This document shows, piece by piece, positions 50,074 to 58,534 of a stretch of 64,000 nucleotides of DNA. The stretch is from Micromonospora eburnea (lineage in GTDB: Bacteria > Actinomycetota > Actinomycetes > Mycobacteriales > Micromonosporaceae), in assembly GCF_900090225.1 (NCBI RefSeq), contig NZ_FMHY01000002.1, forward strand, positions 4,898,001 to 4,962,000, given 5' to 3'. The position numbers were made by a program, and so were the translations under genes. The notes under the pieces are model-generated. The model ran no database searches. It was not told the DNA's origin and saw nothing but the letters and a program-made list of their open reading frames with translations. Every line of letters begins with the position of its first letter. The first letter of the stretch is position 1.

Positions 50074-50508
50074 ATGGTTACGCGCAGACACGAGGACGAG
50101 AAGCTCGTCGGTGACCTCATCGAGCGATGGGCGGCCGCGATCCGTAACGGCGACCTGGTCGGCGTACTCGCCGACCACGCCGAAAACATCGTGATGTTCG
50201 ACGTGCCGCCGCCGCAGGAGGGCGTGCGGGGCATCGACGCCTACCGCGAGGCGTGGCCGCCGTTCTTCCGCTGGCTAGACGGCGGGGCGGTCTTCGAGAT
50301 CGTCCGGCTCGAGGTGACCGCCGGGGCCGACGTGGCGTTCGCCCACGCGCTGCTGCGCTGCGGCGAGCCGGAGCACCTCTCCCAGCACCCCGAGCACCGG
50401 CTACGGATCACCTTCGGGCTCCGCAAGGAGGGCGGACGGTGGGTGGTCGCGCACGAGCACCACTCGTTCCCGCTCCTCGATGCCGCGGGGCCGCCGGCGG
50501 TCACCTGA
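50074..50508 (+). CDS. SnoaL-like / DUF4440 family protein
   Basis: 144 residues with the cystatin-like NTF2 fold: LVGDLIERWAAAIRNGDLVG, YREAWPPFFRWL, GRWVVAHEHHSFPL at the end. Such proteins are ketosteroid-isomerase-like enzymes or ligand binders. Its ATG abuts the stop of the MarR-GNAT gene, so the two are co-translated and probably act together. The substrate is unknown. Confidence 0.85.
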   Translation: MVTRRHEDEKLVGDLIERWAAAIRNGDLVGVLADHAENIVMFDVPPPQEGVRGIDAYREAWPPFFRWLDGGAVFEIVRLEVTAGADVAFAHALLRCGEPEHLSQHPEHRLRITFGLRKEGGRWVVAHEHHSFPLLDAAGPPAVT

Positions 50509-50517
50509 GTCGGTCTG

Positions 50518-51075
50518 TCACCGGGCCAGGTCGGCCGGGGTGTCCAGGTCGGCCGGGGACCCCTCGCAGGGCACCCGGGTGACCAGGTCGGGCCGGGCCC
50601 GCAGGAAGTCGCGGGCACCCCGGTCCCCCGTCGCGTAGGGCGGAAGCAGCGGCCAGGTGGCGCGGCCGAGCAGCACCGGGTGGCCGGGCCGGCCGGCGTA
50701 CGCGGCGACCGCGACGACGGCGCCGGCCGCGTACGCCGCACGGACCCGACGCACCGCGGCGGGGGTCAGCCAGGGCTGGTCGACGAGCACCACCACGGCC
50801 GCGTCGACGCTGCTCGGCAGCGAGTCCAGGCCCCGCAGCAGCGAGCCGCCGAGGCCGTCGCGCCAGCGCGGGTTGACCACCGGAACCGCGCCGGGCAGCG
50901 TGGGAAGCCGATCGGCGCCGGCACCGACCACGGCGTGCACCGGGTCGCAGCCCCCGGCCCGCAGCAGCCGGACGGCCCGCCGGACCAGCGGCTCACCGTC
51001 CCACTCGACGAGCGCCTTCGGCCGGCCGAGCCGGCGTCCGGCTCCGGCGGCGAGCACCAGCCCGGCCACCGTCAC
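50518..51075 (-). CDS. mocA-like: MocA-like molybdenum cofactor nucleotidyltransferase
   Basis: 185 residues. Nucleotidyltransferase signature GLVLAAGAGRRLGRPKALVEW at the start (GTG 51073-51075), with VVGAGADR, VVNPRWRDGLGGSLLRGL and VVVLVDQPWLTP. This is the MobA/MocA family. MocA attaches CMP to molybdopterin to make the cytosine dinucleotide used by xanthine oxidase-family enzymes. It overlaps the xdhC gene by GTGA and stands across from the three hydroxylase subunits, which suits cofactor supply for them. Confidence 0.9.
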   Translation of the reverse strand: MTVAGLVLAAGAGRRLGRPKALVEWDGEPLVRRAVRLLRAGGCDPVHAVVGAGADRLPTLPGAVPVVNPRWRDGLGGSLLRGLDSLPSSVDAAVVVLVDQPWLTPAAVRRVRAAYAAGAVVAVAAYAGRPGHPVLLGRATWPLLPPYATGDRGARDFLRARPDLVTRVPCEGSPADLDTPADLAR

Positions 51076-52175
51076 CGCGCCGCCGCCTCGGGCACGCCGG
51101 CCGGGTGGGCGGCGTGGATGGGGCCGGTCAGCCCGGACAGCGGCCGGCCGGTGCCGCCGTGCCGCCAGGCCACCACCTCCGCGGCGATCGCCAGCGCCGT
51201 CTCGGCCGGACCGCGTCCGCCGAGGTCCAGTCCGGCCGGCGCGCGCAGCCGCGCCAGCTGCGCCTCGGGTACGCCGTCGGCGCGTAGCCGGGTCAGGCGG
51301 GCCGCGTGCGCGGCGCGGCTGCCGAGCACGGCGAGGTAGCCGGCCGGGGTGCCCAGCGCCGTACGCAGCAGCGGGAGCTCGTAGCGGGGGTCGTGGCCGA
51401 GCAGGCAGAGCACCGTGTCCGCGGCGACCGGGGTGGCGGCGAGCAGGCGGTGCGGCCAGGCTCGGTGCACCTCGTGCGCGTCGGGCATCCGCCCGACGGT
51501 GGCGAACGCGGGTCGCGGGTCGCAGACGACGACCCGGTAGCCCAGGTCGGCCCCGATTCGGGCGAGCGCCGCAGCGACGGCGGTGGCACCGAACAGGAGC
51601 ATCCGCGGCGCGGCCGCCGACACCTGGAACAGCACCCGCACGCCGGGGCGTTCGCCGTACCGCAGCAGCACCGCGCCGGCCGGCAGCCCGGCCGCCCGGT
51701 CGACGGCCCAGCGGTCCAGGTCGACTGTGCCGAGCGTGCCCTCGGCCCGGTCCCGCCCGATGATCAGCTCGGCGGCGAACGGTGCCCGGCCCCCGACCAC
51801 GGTCGCCACGACGGCCGGGTCGGGCCCGGCGAGCGCGGCCAGGGAGCGTGCCGCCGGTCCGTCGGCGGCCACCCGGCGCAGCAGCACCTCGACGGTCCCG
51901 GCGCAGCCGGGCCGGGCCGGCCAGGGGCCGTCTCCGCCCACCCGGTAGCGGGCCAGCCGGGCCCGGCCGGTACGCAGGGTCTCGGTTGCCGCGTCGAGCA
52001 CCGCCGACTCGACGCAGCCGGCCGGTACGCCCCCGCGTACCTCGCCGGTGGGGTCGACGGCGAGCAGGTCGCCGGGACTGGTGACGGTGCCCGCGCTGCT
52101 GGCCACCACGGTCGCCAGTCCGAAGGGGATGCCGCGCCGTCGCCAGTCGCGGGCCGCGGCCAGGACCTCGCGCAT
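51072..52175 (-). CDS. xdhC: XdhC/CoxI family molybdenum enzyme maturation factor
   Basis: 367 residues from ATG 52173-52175. N-terminal XdhC/CoxI domain (LAAARDWRRRGIPFGLATVV, GGVPAGCVESAV, with a conserved Cys in the GCVE motif). C-terminal Rossmann domain (LLFGATAVAAALARIGADLG, CDPRPAFATVGRM, LCLLGHDPRYELPLL, LGSRAAHAARLTRL). XdhC binds and sulfurates the molybdenum cofactor and hands it to the hydroxylase. Divergent from the hydroxylase genes, with a 78-base shared promoter region, and coupled to mocA. Confidence 0.93.
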   Translation of the reverse strand: MREVLAAARDWRRRGIPFGLATVVASSAGTVTSPGDLLAVDPTGEVRGGVPAGCVESAVLDAATETLRTGRARLARYRVGGDGPWPARPGCAGTVEVLLRRVAADGPAARSLAALAGPDPAVVATVVGGRAPFAAELIIGRDRAEGTLGTVDLDRWAVDRAAGLPAGAVLLRYGERPGVRVLFQVSAAAPRMLLFGATAVAAALARIGADLGYRVVVCDPRPAFATVGRMPDAHEVHRAWPHRLLAATPVAADTVLCLLGHDPRYELPLLRTALGTPAGYLAVLGSRAAHAARLTRLRADGVPEAQLARLRAPAGLDLGGRGPAETALAIAAEVVAWRHGGTGRPLSGLTGPIHAAHPAGVPEAAAR

Positions 52176-52253
52176 GCCGCTCCACCGATCACCAGGGTCG
52201 GGCTTCTGCCCGTATTTGTCGGTATATGTCGCGGTCAACGGTAGTCTGGCGCG

Positions 52254-52802
52254 GTGCGCAGCGGGCGGGACAGCGGAAATCCGGCGGACGACGACTGGTC
52301 GTCCCGCGTCACCCTGACCGTCAACGGCGTCGACCACGACCTGACGCTGGACAACCGCACCACGCTGCTCGACGCCGTACGGGAGCGGCTCGGCCTGACC
52401 GGCAGCAAGAAGGGCTGCGACCACGGCCAGTGCGGCTCGTGCACCGTGCTGCTCGACGGCCGGCGGGTCAAGAGCTGCCTGGTCCTGGCCGTGACGCTGG
52501 ACGGCCGCACGGTGATCACCGTGGAAGGGCTCGCCGGTCCCGAGAGCCTCGCCCCGATCCAGGCCGCCTTCGTCGCCCACGACGCCTTCCAGTGCGGCTA
52601 CTGCACCCCCGGGCAGCTCTGCTCCGCCCAGGGCATGCTCGACGAGGTGGCCCGCGACTGGCCCAGCGCGGTGACCGGCGACCTGACCTCGCCCGTGGAA
52701 CTCACCGACCCGGAGATCCGGGAACGGATGAGCGGAAACCTGTGCCGCTGCGCGGCGTACCCGAACATCGTGGCCGCGATCCGCGAGGCGGCGTCCCGAT
52801 GA
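52254..52802 (+). CDS. paoA-like: Molybdenum hydroxylase [2Fe-2S] subunit (PaoA/YagT-like)
   Basis: 182 residues. The plant-type [2Fe-2S] ligands are Cys55, Cys60, Cys63 and Cys75 (GCDHGQCGSCTVLLDG … SC). The second cluster uses CGYCTPG and a later NLCRCAAY. This is the small electron-transfer subunit of the xanthine oxidase family. E. coli PaoA carries a Tat signal, but here there is only a short polar N-terminus, so the complex should be cytoplasmic. ATG overlap with the FAD subunit gene. Confidence 0.93.
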   Translation: MRSGRDSGNPADDDWSSRVTLTVNGVDHDLTLDNRTTLLDAVRERLGLTGSKKGCDHGQCGSCTVLLDGRRVKSCLVLAVTLDGRTVITVEGLAGPESLAPIQAAFVAHDAFQCGYCTPGQLCSAQGMLDEVARDWPSAVTGDLTSPVELTDPEIRERMSGNLCRCAAYPNIVAAIREAASR

Positions 52803-53785
52803 GGCCCTTCCGCTACCACCGGCCCACCGACGTGGCCGAGGCCGTCGCCCTCCTCGACGCCGAGCCGGACGGAGCGTACCTGGCCGGCGGCACCAACCTG
52901 GTGGACCTGATGAAACTCGGCGTGCAACGGCCGACCCTGCTGGTCGACGTGACCCGGCTGCCGCTGGACACCGTGGAGGCCCTGCCCGACGGCGGCGTAC
53001 GGATCGGCGCGAACGTGCGCAACAGCGACCTCGCCGCCCACCCGGTCATCCGGCGCGACTACCCCGTCCTCACCCGGGCGCTGCTGGCCGCCGCCTCCGG
53101 CCAGCTGCGCAACCTGGCCACCACCGGCGGCAACCTGCTGCAACGCACCCGCTGCGCCTACTTCCAGGACACCGCCAAGGCGTGCAACAAGCGGGAACCC
53201 GGCACCGGCTGCGCGGCACGGCACGGGCAGAACCGCGACCTGGCCGTCCTCGGCTGGTCCGAGCACTGCGTGGCCACCCACCCGTCCGACATGGCGGTCG
53301 CCCTGGTCGCGCTCGACGCCGAGGTCGAGCTGCACGCACCGGACGGCCCCCGGCAGATCCCCCTCACCGACCTGCACCGGGAGCCCGGCGACCGGCCCGA
53401 GCAGGAGACCACTCTGCCCCGGGGCGCGCTGATCACCGCCGTACGCCTGCCGCCGTCGCCGATCGCCCGCCGGTCGACGTACCACAAGGCGCGCGACCGG
53501 GCGTCGTTCGCCTTCGCCATCGGCTCGGTGGCCGCCGCCCTCGACCTGGCCGGCGACGTGGTCCGCGACGTCCGGCTGGCGTACGGGGCGGTGGCGCACC
53601 GCCCGTGGCGGGCCCACCGGGCGGAGCAGACGCTGCGCGGCCGGCCGTTCACCCCGGAGCTGGCCGCCCACGCCGCCGACACCGAACTCGCCGCCGCCCG
53701 CCCGCTGGAACACAACGCCTTCAAGGTGCCGCTGATCCGCAACCTCACGGTACGCGCGCTGACCGAACTGGCGGACCGGTCGTGA
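52799..53785 (+). CDS. paoB-like: Molybdenum hydroxylase FAD subunit with extra Fe-S ligands (PaoB/YagS-like)
   Basis: 328 residues. FAD-binding PCMH fold with GAYLAGGTNLVDLMKLGV, GANVRNSDLAAHP, LRNLATTGGNLLQRTRC. A cysteine-rich insertion carries Cys119, Cys129, Cys138 and Cys157 (RCAYFQD, ACNKREPGTGCAA, EHC), the fingerprint of the PaoB/YagS branch, whose E. coli member binds a [4Fe-4S] cluster. The C-terminal CO-dehydrogenase flavoprotein domain follows. It overlaps both neighbours by four bases. Confidence 0.92.
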   Translation: MRPFRYHRPTDVAEAVALLDAEPDGAYLAGGTNLVDLMKLGVQRPTLLVDVTRLPLDTVEALPDGGVRIGANVRNSDLAAHPVIRRDYPVLTRALLAAASGQLRNLATTGGNLLQRTRCAYFQDTAKACNKREPGTGCAARHGQNRDLAVLGWSEHCVATHPSDMAVALVALDAEVELHAPDGPRQIPLTDLHREPGDRPEQETTLPRGALITAVRLPPSPIARRSTYHKARDRASFAFAIGSVAAALDLAGDVVRDVRLAYGAVAHRPWRAHRAEQTLRGRPFTPELAAHAADTELAAARPLEHNAFKVPLIRNLTVRALTELADRS

Positions 53786-55887
53786 GCACCGAGGTGGGCG
53801 CGGCGCACACCCGGTTGGAGGGCCGGGACAAGGTGACCGGCGCCGCCCGGTACGCCGTCGAGTTCCCGGCCGACGACGTGGCCTACGGCTGGGCGGTGCC
53901 GGCCGGGGCCGCCCGGGGCCGGATCACCCGGATCGACCCGGCCCCGGCGCTGGCCGTGCCCGGAGTGCTCGACGTGCTGTACCACGGCCACGCGCCACGG
54001 CTGGTGCCCGGCGTGGACGCCACCCTGTTCCTGCTCCAGGAGCCGGCCGTGCACTACCGGGGAGAACTGATCGCGGTCGTGGTGGCCGAGACCCTCGAAG
54101 CGGCCCGGGAGGGCGCCCGGCTGGTCCGCGTCGACTACGACACCGAACCACACAGCACCGTCCTCACCGAACACCACCCGGGCCTGTACCGGCCGGACAA
54201 GGTCAACCCCGGTTACCCGGCCGACACCGCCGACGGCGACTTCGACGCCGGATTCGCCGCCGCGCAGGTCCGCGTCGACGCCACCTACCGCACCCCGGCC
54301 TACCACAACAACCCGATGGAGCCGCACGCCACCACCGCCCACTGGCAGGACGGGCGGCTGCTGGTGCACGACTCCAACCAGGGCTCGACCGCCGTCCAGG
54401 CCAGCCTCGCCGGGCTGTTCGGGCTGCCCCACGAGGCGGTCCGGGTGATCACCGAACATGTCGGCGGCGGCTTCGGCAGCAAGGGGGACGCCAAGGCGCC
54501 CGTGGTGCTCGCCGCGCTCGCCGCCCGGCAGGTGGGCCGGCCGGTCCGGCTCGCCCTGACCCGGCAGCAGCTCTTCGGCCCGATCGGGTACCGCACCCCA
54601 ACCATCCAGCGGGTACGCCTCGGCGCCGACGCCGACGGCCGGATCACCGCGGTGTGCCACGACGCGATCAGCCAGACCTCGACCATCCACGAGTTCGCCG
54701 AACAGACCGCCGTCTACACCCGCAGCATGTACGCCGGCCGCCACCGGCGTACCACGCACCGGCTGGTGCGGCTGGACGTGCCGACCCCGTTCTGGATGCG
54801 CGCGCCCGGCGAGTGTCCCGGCGCGTACGCGCTGGAGTCCGCGATGGACGAGCTGGCCATCGCCGGCGGCCTCGACCCGGTCGAGCTGCGCATCCGCAAC
54901 GACCCCGCCGTCGACCCGGAGCGGGGACAGCCGTTCAGCAGCCGGAACCTGGTCGCCTGCCTGCGTGAGGGGGCCCGCCGGTTCGGCTGGGCCGACCGGG
55001 ACCCGACGCCCGGCGTCCGGCGCGACGGGCGGTGGCTGGTCGGCACCGGGGTGGCCGGGTCCAGCTACCCGGCCCGGTCCCGGGCCGCCGCGGCGGCGGC
55101 CACCGCCGCACCCGACGGCACCGTCGAGGTACGGATCAACGCCACCGACATCGGCACCGGCGCCCGTACCGCCCTGTGGCAGGTGGCCGTGGACGCGCTG
55201 GCGGTGCCCGCCGACCGGGTGGCGATCCGGATCGGCGACAGCGCGCTGCCTCCGGCCGGCGTGGCCGGCGGTTCCATGGGCACCGCCTCCTGGAGCTGGG
55301 CGGTCATCCGCGCCTGCGAGGGGCTGCGCGAACGGATGCGCGAGTCGCCCGGCGGCACGGTGCCGGCCGAGGGGCTGACCGTCGAGGTGAGCACCGCCGA
55401 CGAGATCCGGGCCCAGCCGGCCCGGCCCCGATACGCCTACGGCGCCCACTTCGTCGAGGTCCGGGTGGACGTCGACACCGGCGAGATCCGCGTCAGCCGG
55501 ATGCTCGGCGTCTTCGCCGCCGGCCGGATCGTGAACCCGACCACCGCCCGCAGCCAGTTCATCGGCGGCATGACCATGGGCCTGTCGATGGCCCTGCACG
55601 AGGAGGGCCTGCTCGACGAGCGGTACGGCGACTGGGTCAACCACGACCTCGCCACCTACCACGTCAGCGCCTGCGCCGACGTCGAGCGGATCGAGGCGTA
55701 CTGGCTGCCGGAGGAGGACACCGAGCTGAACCCGGCCGGGGTGAAGGGCATCGGCGAGATCGGCATCGTGGGCAGCGCCGCCGCCGTCACCAACGCGGTG
55801 CACCACGCCACCGGTGTCCGGATCCGTGACCTGCCGGTCCGGGCGGACAAGCTGCTGGACCGGCTACCGGCGTCGACTCCGCCCTGA
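53782..55887 (+). CDS. paoC-like: Molybdenum hydroxylase catalytic subunit (PaoC/YagR-like aldehyde oxidoreductase)
   Basis: 701 residues from GTG 53782, overlapping the FAD gene as GTGA. N-terminal aldehyde oxidase a/b hammerhead domain (about 15-120), then the molybdopterin-binding parts: HVGGGFGSKGDAK, MRAPGECPGAYALESAMDEL, GSMGTASWSW, and the active-site Glu in VKGIGEIGIVGSAAAV near the C-terminus. Length and motifs suit PaoC-like oxidation of aromatic aldehydes; xanthine specificity is less likely. The three subunits with XdhC and MocA form a self-sufficient enzyme locus. Confidence 0.93.
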   Translation: MSTEVGAAHTRLEGRDKVTGAARYAVEFPADDVAYGWAVPAGAARGRITRIDPAPALAVPGVLDVLYHGHAPRLVPGVDATLFLLQEPAVHYRGELIAVVVAETLEAAREGARLVRVDYDTEPHSTVLTEHHPGLYRPDKVNPGYPADTADGDFDAGFAAAQVRVDATYRTPAYHNNPMEPHATTAHWQDGRLLVHDSNQGSTAVQASLAGLFGLPHEAVRVITEHVGGGFGSKGDAKAPVVLAALAARQVGRPVRLALTRQQLFGPIGYRTPTIQRVRLGADADGRITAVCHDAISQTSTIHEFAEQTAVYTRSMYAGRHRRTTHRLVRLDVPTPFWMRAPGECPGAYALESAMDELAIAGGLDPVELRIRNDPAVDPERGQPFSSRNLVACLREGARRFGWADRDPTPGVRRDGRWLVGTGVAGSSYPARSRAAAAAATAAPDGTVEVRINATDIGTGARTALWQVAVDALAVPADRVAIRIGDSALPPAGVAGGSMGTASWSWAVIRACEGLRERMRESPGGTVPAEGLTVEVSTADEIRAQPARPRYAYGAHFVEVRVDVDTGEIRVSRMLGVFAAGRIVNPTTARSQFIGGMTMGLSMALHEEGLLDERYGDWVNHDLATYHVSACADVERIEAYWLPEEDTELNPAGVKGIGEIGIVGSAAAVTNAVHHATGVRIRDLPVRADKLLDRLPASTPP

Positions 55888-55917
55888 CTGTTGCCGGGCT
55901 GAGTTGATCAACGCTCT

Positions 55918-55947
55918 TTGATTGCCAAGCTAAGATCATCTTAGTAT
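55918..55947 (+). promoter_or_regulatory. PadR operator and promoter
   Basis: TTGATT (55918) and TAGTAT (55942) are separated by 18 bases. Between and over the -10 lies CTAAGAT-c-ATCTTAG, a 7-bp-arm palindrome typical for PadR repressors. The ATG at 55957 follows 9 bases after the -10, so the RNA is nearly leaderless. Confidence 0.65.
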
Positions 55948-55956
55948 CTTTCGTGC

Positions 55957-56319
55957 ATGGCTCCCAGTGCCGCAATGCGCGAACCGACGTACTTCCTCCT
56001 GGTCACCTTGCTCGACGGCCCGCTGCACGGGCACGGAATCATCAAACGGGCGGAGGAAATCTCCGGCGGACGTGTACGCCTGGCCGCTGGAACCCTGTAC
56101 GCCGCCCTCGACCGGCTCACCCGGGAAGGGCTCGTCGAGGCAGTCCAACAGGAGACTGTCAACGGGCGCGTCCGCCGGTACTACGCGCTGACGGTCGCCG
56201 GCGGTATCGCCGTCCGCACCGAGGCCGACCGCATGGCACAGGCGGCGAGCCTGGTCGCCTCGCGTCCGTCCGGGCGTACCGTTTCCCCCGCCGTGCGGCC
56301 GGCGGTGGGGCCCGCATGA
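55957..56319 (+). CDS. PadR family transcriptional regulator
   Basis: 120 residues. PadR winged helix at about 5-85: EPTYFLLVTLLDGPLHGHGI, LAAGTLYAALDRLTREGLVE and the wing RRYYALTVAG. The short C-terminus marks the small PadR-s2 class. A palindrome over its own promoter suggests autorepression. Its stop overlaps the next gene's start (ATGA), the frequent PadR plus membrane-protein pair. Confidence 0.93.
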   Translation: MAPSAAMREPTYFLLVTLLDGPLHGHGIIKRAEEISGGRVRLAAGTLYAALDRLTREGLVEAVQQETVNGRVRRYYALTVAGGIAVRTEADRMAQAASLVASRPSGRTVSPAVRPAVGPA

Positions 56320-57173
56320 GCGCGTTGGAACGCCGGTACCGGCAACTGCTGCGGGCCTACCCCCGGGCCTATCGACGGGAGCGCGGCGAAGAACTGATCG
56401 GCACCCTGATGGAGCTGAGCCGGCCCGGCCAGCAGTGGCCGGCACCTCGGGAAGCCAGGGCGATGCTGCTGGCCGGGATACGCATCCGCGCCGGTGTTGA
56501 CCAGCTCCACTCAACGGCAGCGGCCTGGCTCGACGGCGCGCGAGCAGCCCTCGTTCTAATGCTGGCCTGGCAGCTCATCATGCAGCTCTGGCTGGTGGCG
56601 TCTGCCCAGGCAGAGCTACCCCCAGGCGAGTGGGTCTCCGGGCGGCTGATCGGGGAATCCGTAGTGAAAGGCATCATCGCCGGCACCGCGGTGGCCTTGC
56701 TGTCTGCCCGCTACCGGCTGGGCTTCGCGCTGGCGCTTCTCACTCCGCTGCCGTCCGTGATTCCCCCGTTCGCCAACACCTGGGACAACCTCTACGCGTT
56801 CCAACTCGCCTCCTGGTGGCTGCCAGTGATCGGCCTGTCGGTGCCGCTACTGCGTCGACCTGCGGCGACCGGACCGTGGCGATGGCTGCTCGCGATCCCG
56901 CTGCTCGTCCTCGCCTCGACGCTGCTGCCGCTGTTCGGCCAAGGGCTCGCGGCGCTGGGCACGGCGCTCGCCATGCTCGCACTCTGCCTGGCCTGGGGGG
57001 CCGTGATCGACCCGCGACCGGCCATCGCGCTCGGCTTGCTGCTGCTCACGGTGATCCCACAGCTGGTGGTCTCCATGTCGGTGCTGGTGATCGCGGTCCC
57101 GATCTTCCTCCTCTTGGGCTCGGCGCTGCTCGCGGCCGGTGCGCTACGGGCCCAACGCCGCTTCCCGGCGTAG
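56316..57173 (+). CDS. Multi-helix membrane protein coupled to PadR
   Basis: 285 residues. The N-terminal 45 residues (MSALERRYRQLLRAYPRAYR, RERGEELIGTLMEL) are the typical cytoplasmic start of proteins encoded next to PadR regulators. About seven hydrophobic helices follow, up to LLLGSALLAAGALRA. No transporter motif is visible. It is co-translated with PadR and probably controlled by it. Function unknown. Confidence 0.8.
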   Translation: MSALERRYRQLLRAYPRAYRRERGEELIGTLMELSRPGQQWPAPREARAMLLAGIRIRAGVDQLHSTAAAWLDGARAALVLMLAWQLIMQLWLVASAQAELPPGEWVSGRLIGESVVKGIIAGTAVALLSARYRLGFALALLTPLPSVIPPFANTWDNLYAFQLASWWLPVIGLSVPLLRRPAATGPWRWLLAIPLLVLASTLLPLFGQGLAALGTALAMLALCLAWGAVIDPRPAIALGLLLLTVIPQLVVSMSVLVIAVPIFLLLGSALLAAGALRAQRRFPA

Positions 57174-57273
57174 CGGTCCGGGTGGGTTGATCGGCCAGAA
57201 CAACCCGCTCAAGCCGGAGGTGTCCAGGCCCGGCCCAGCCGCCGGGTCGCCCGGTACGGTGTCGGTCCACCCG

Positions 57274-57297
57274 GGGCCGGTGGCATGCCACCGGCCC
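57274..57297. terminator. Perfect 24-base palindrome between convergent genes
   Basis: GGGCCGGTGGCA followed directly by its complement lies 18 bases from the end of the sugC-like gene and about 100 after the membrane protein gene. It is placed to terminate both transcripts. Confidence 0.6.
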
Positions 57298-57314
57298 TCG
57301 CGGCTCCGCGCCCC

Positions 57315-58523
57315 TCAGTCCGCGAGCGCGCCGGCGGCACGGCCCTCGTGCAGGGTCAGGTTCCGCCCGGTGGACGGGTCGAACAGGTGGATCTTCTCCA
57401 GGTTGAACCAGACCCGCCGGCTCTCCCCCTCCCGCACCGGCGACTCCGTCGACAGCCGGGTGACCAGGCTCGCGCCGGCGCCGGTGAAGTCGCTGGCACC
57501 CGCGTCGACGGCCAGCTCCTCCAACTCGGCCGCGCTGGCACGCTCGCCTTCGACGGTGAGGTAGACGTACTTGTCCGAACCCATCGACTCGACGATCTCG
57601 ACCGGCGCCTCGAACTCCATGCCCCGGCGGCGGGTCTCGTCGTCGATCAGCGCGGCGTCCTCGAAGTGCTCCGGACGGATGCCGAGGATCAGCTCGCGCG
57701 GCGCGTCGGCCCCGGACAGTTGCCGGCGTACCCGGTCACCGATCGGCACGTCGCCGAGCGCGGTCCGCAGGCGCCCGTCCTCGACGGCGGCGGGCAGGAA
57801 GTTCATCGACGGCGAGCCGATGAAACCGGCGACGAACAGGTTGCGCGGGTGGTCGTAGAGCTCCTGCGGCGGGCCGACCTGCTGCACCGCGCCACCCCGC
57901 ATGATCACCACCCGGTCGCCCAGGGTCATCGCCTCGGTCTGGTCATGGGTCACGTAGACGGTGGTGGTGCCGAGCTGCTTCTGCAGCCGGGACACCACCG
58001 TGCGCATCTGCACCCGCAGCTTGGCATCCAGGTTGGACAGCGGCTCGTCCATCAGGAACGCGTTGGGCTGCCGCACGATCGCCCGGCCCATCGCCACCCG
58101 CTGCCGCTGCCCACCGGAGAGGTTGGCCGGCTTGCGGTCCAGCAGCGGGGTCAGCTCCAGGACCTTCGCCGCCTCCTCGACCTTGGAATTGATCGTGTCC
58201 TTGTCGAGCTTCGCCAGCCGCAGCGGGAAGGCCATGTTCTCCCGCACGGTCATGTTCGGGTACAGCGCGTACGACTGGAACACCATCGCGATGTCCCGGT
58301 CCCGGGGAGCCTTGTCGTTGATCCGCTCCCCGGCGATTCGCAGCTCGCCGGAGCTGATGTCCTCCAGCCCGGCGATCATGTTGAGGGTGGTGGACTTCCC
58401 GCAGCCGGACGGACCGACCAGGATGACGAACTCGCCGTCGGCGATCTCCAGGTCGACCTCCCGCACCGCCATGGTCCCGTCCGGGAACCGCTTGCTCACC
58501 TTGTCGAGCACGATGTCAGCCAC
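57315..58523 (-). CDS. sugC: Sugar ABC transporter ATPase, SugC/MsmK/UgpC type
   Basis: 402 residues from GTG 58521-58523. Walker A GPSGCGKSTT, Q-loop MVFQSYALYPNMTV, signature LSGGQRQRVAMGRA, Walker B FLMDEPLSNLD, H-loop VTHDQTEAM. The C-terminal regulatory OB (TOBE) domains are about 240-385 (ILGIRPEHFEDA). It is the last gene of the minus-strand LpqY-SugA-SugB-SugC operon and energises uptake of trehalose or a related disaccharide. Confidence 0.93.
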   Translation of the reverse strand: MADIVLDKVSKRFPDGTMAVREVDLEIADGEFVILVGPSGCGKSTTLNMIAGLEDISSGELRIAGERINDKAPRDRDIAMVFQSYALYPNMTVRENMAFPLRLAKLDKDTINSKVEEAAKVLELTPLLDRKPANLSGGQRQRVAMGRAIVRQPNAFLMDEPLSNLDAKLRVQMRTVVSRLQKQLGTTTVYVTHDQTEAMTLGDRVVIMRGGAVQQVGPPQELYDHPRNLFVAGFIGSPSMNFLPAAVEDGRLRTALGDVPIGDRVRRQLSGADAPRELILGIRPEHFEDAALIDDETRRRGMEFEAPVEIVESMGSDKYVYLTVEGERASAAELEELAVDAGASDFTGAGASLVTRLSTESPVREGESRRVWFNLEKIHLFDPSTGRNLTLHEGRAAGALAD

Positions 58524-58534
58524 GACTACACCAC

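Noticed and set aside
53158..55806. 882-codon minus-strand ORF
   Set aside because: Shadow of the molybdenum hydroxylase catalytic subunit.
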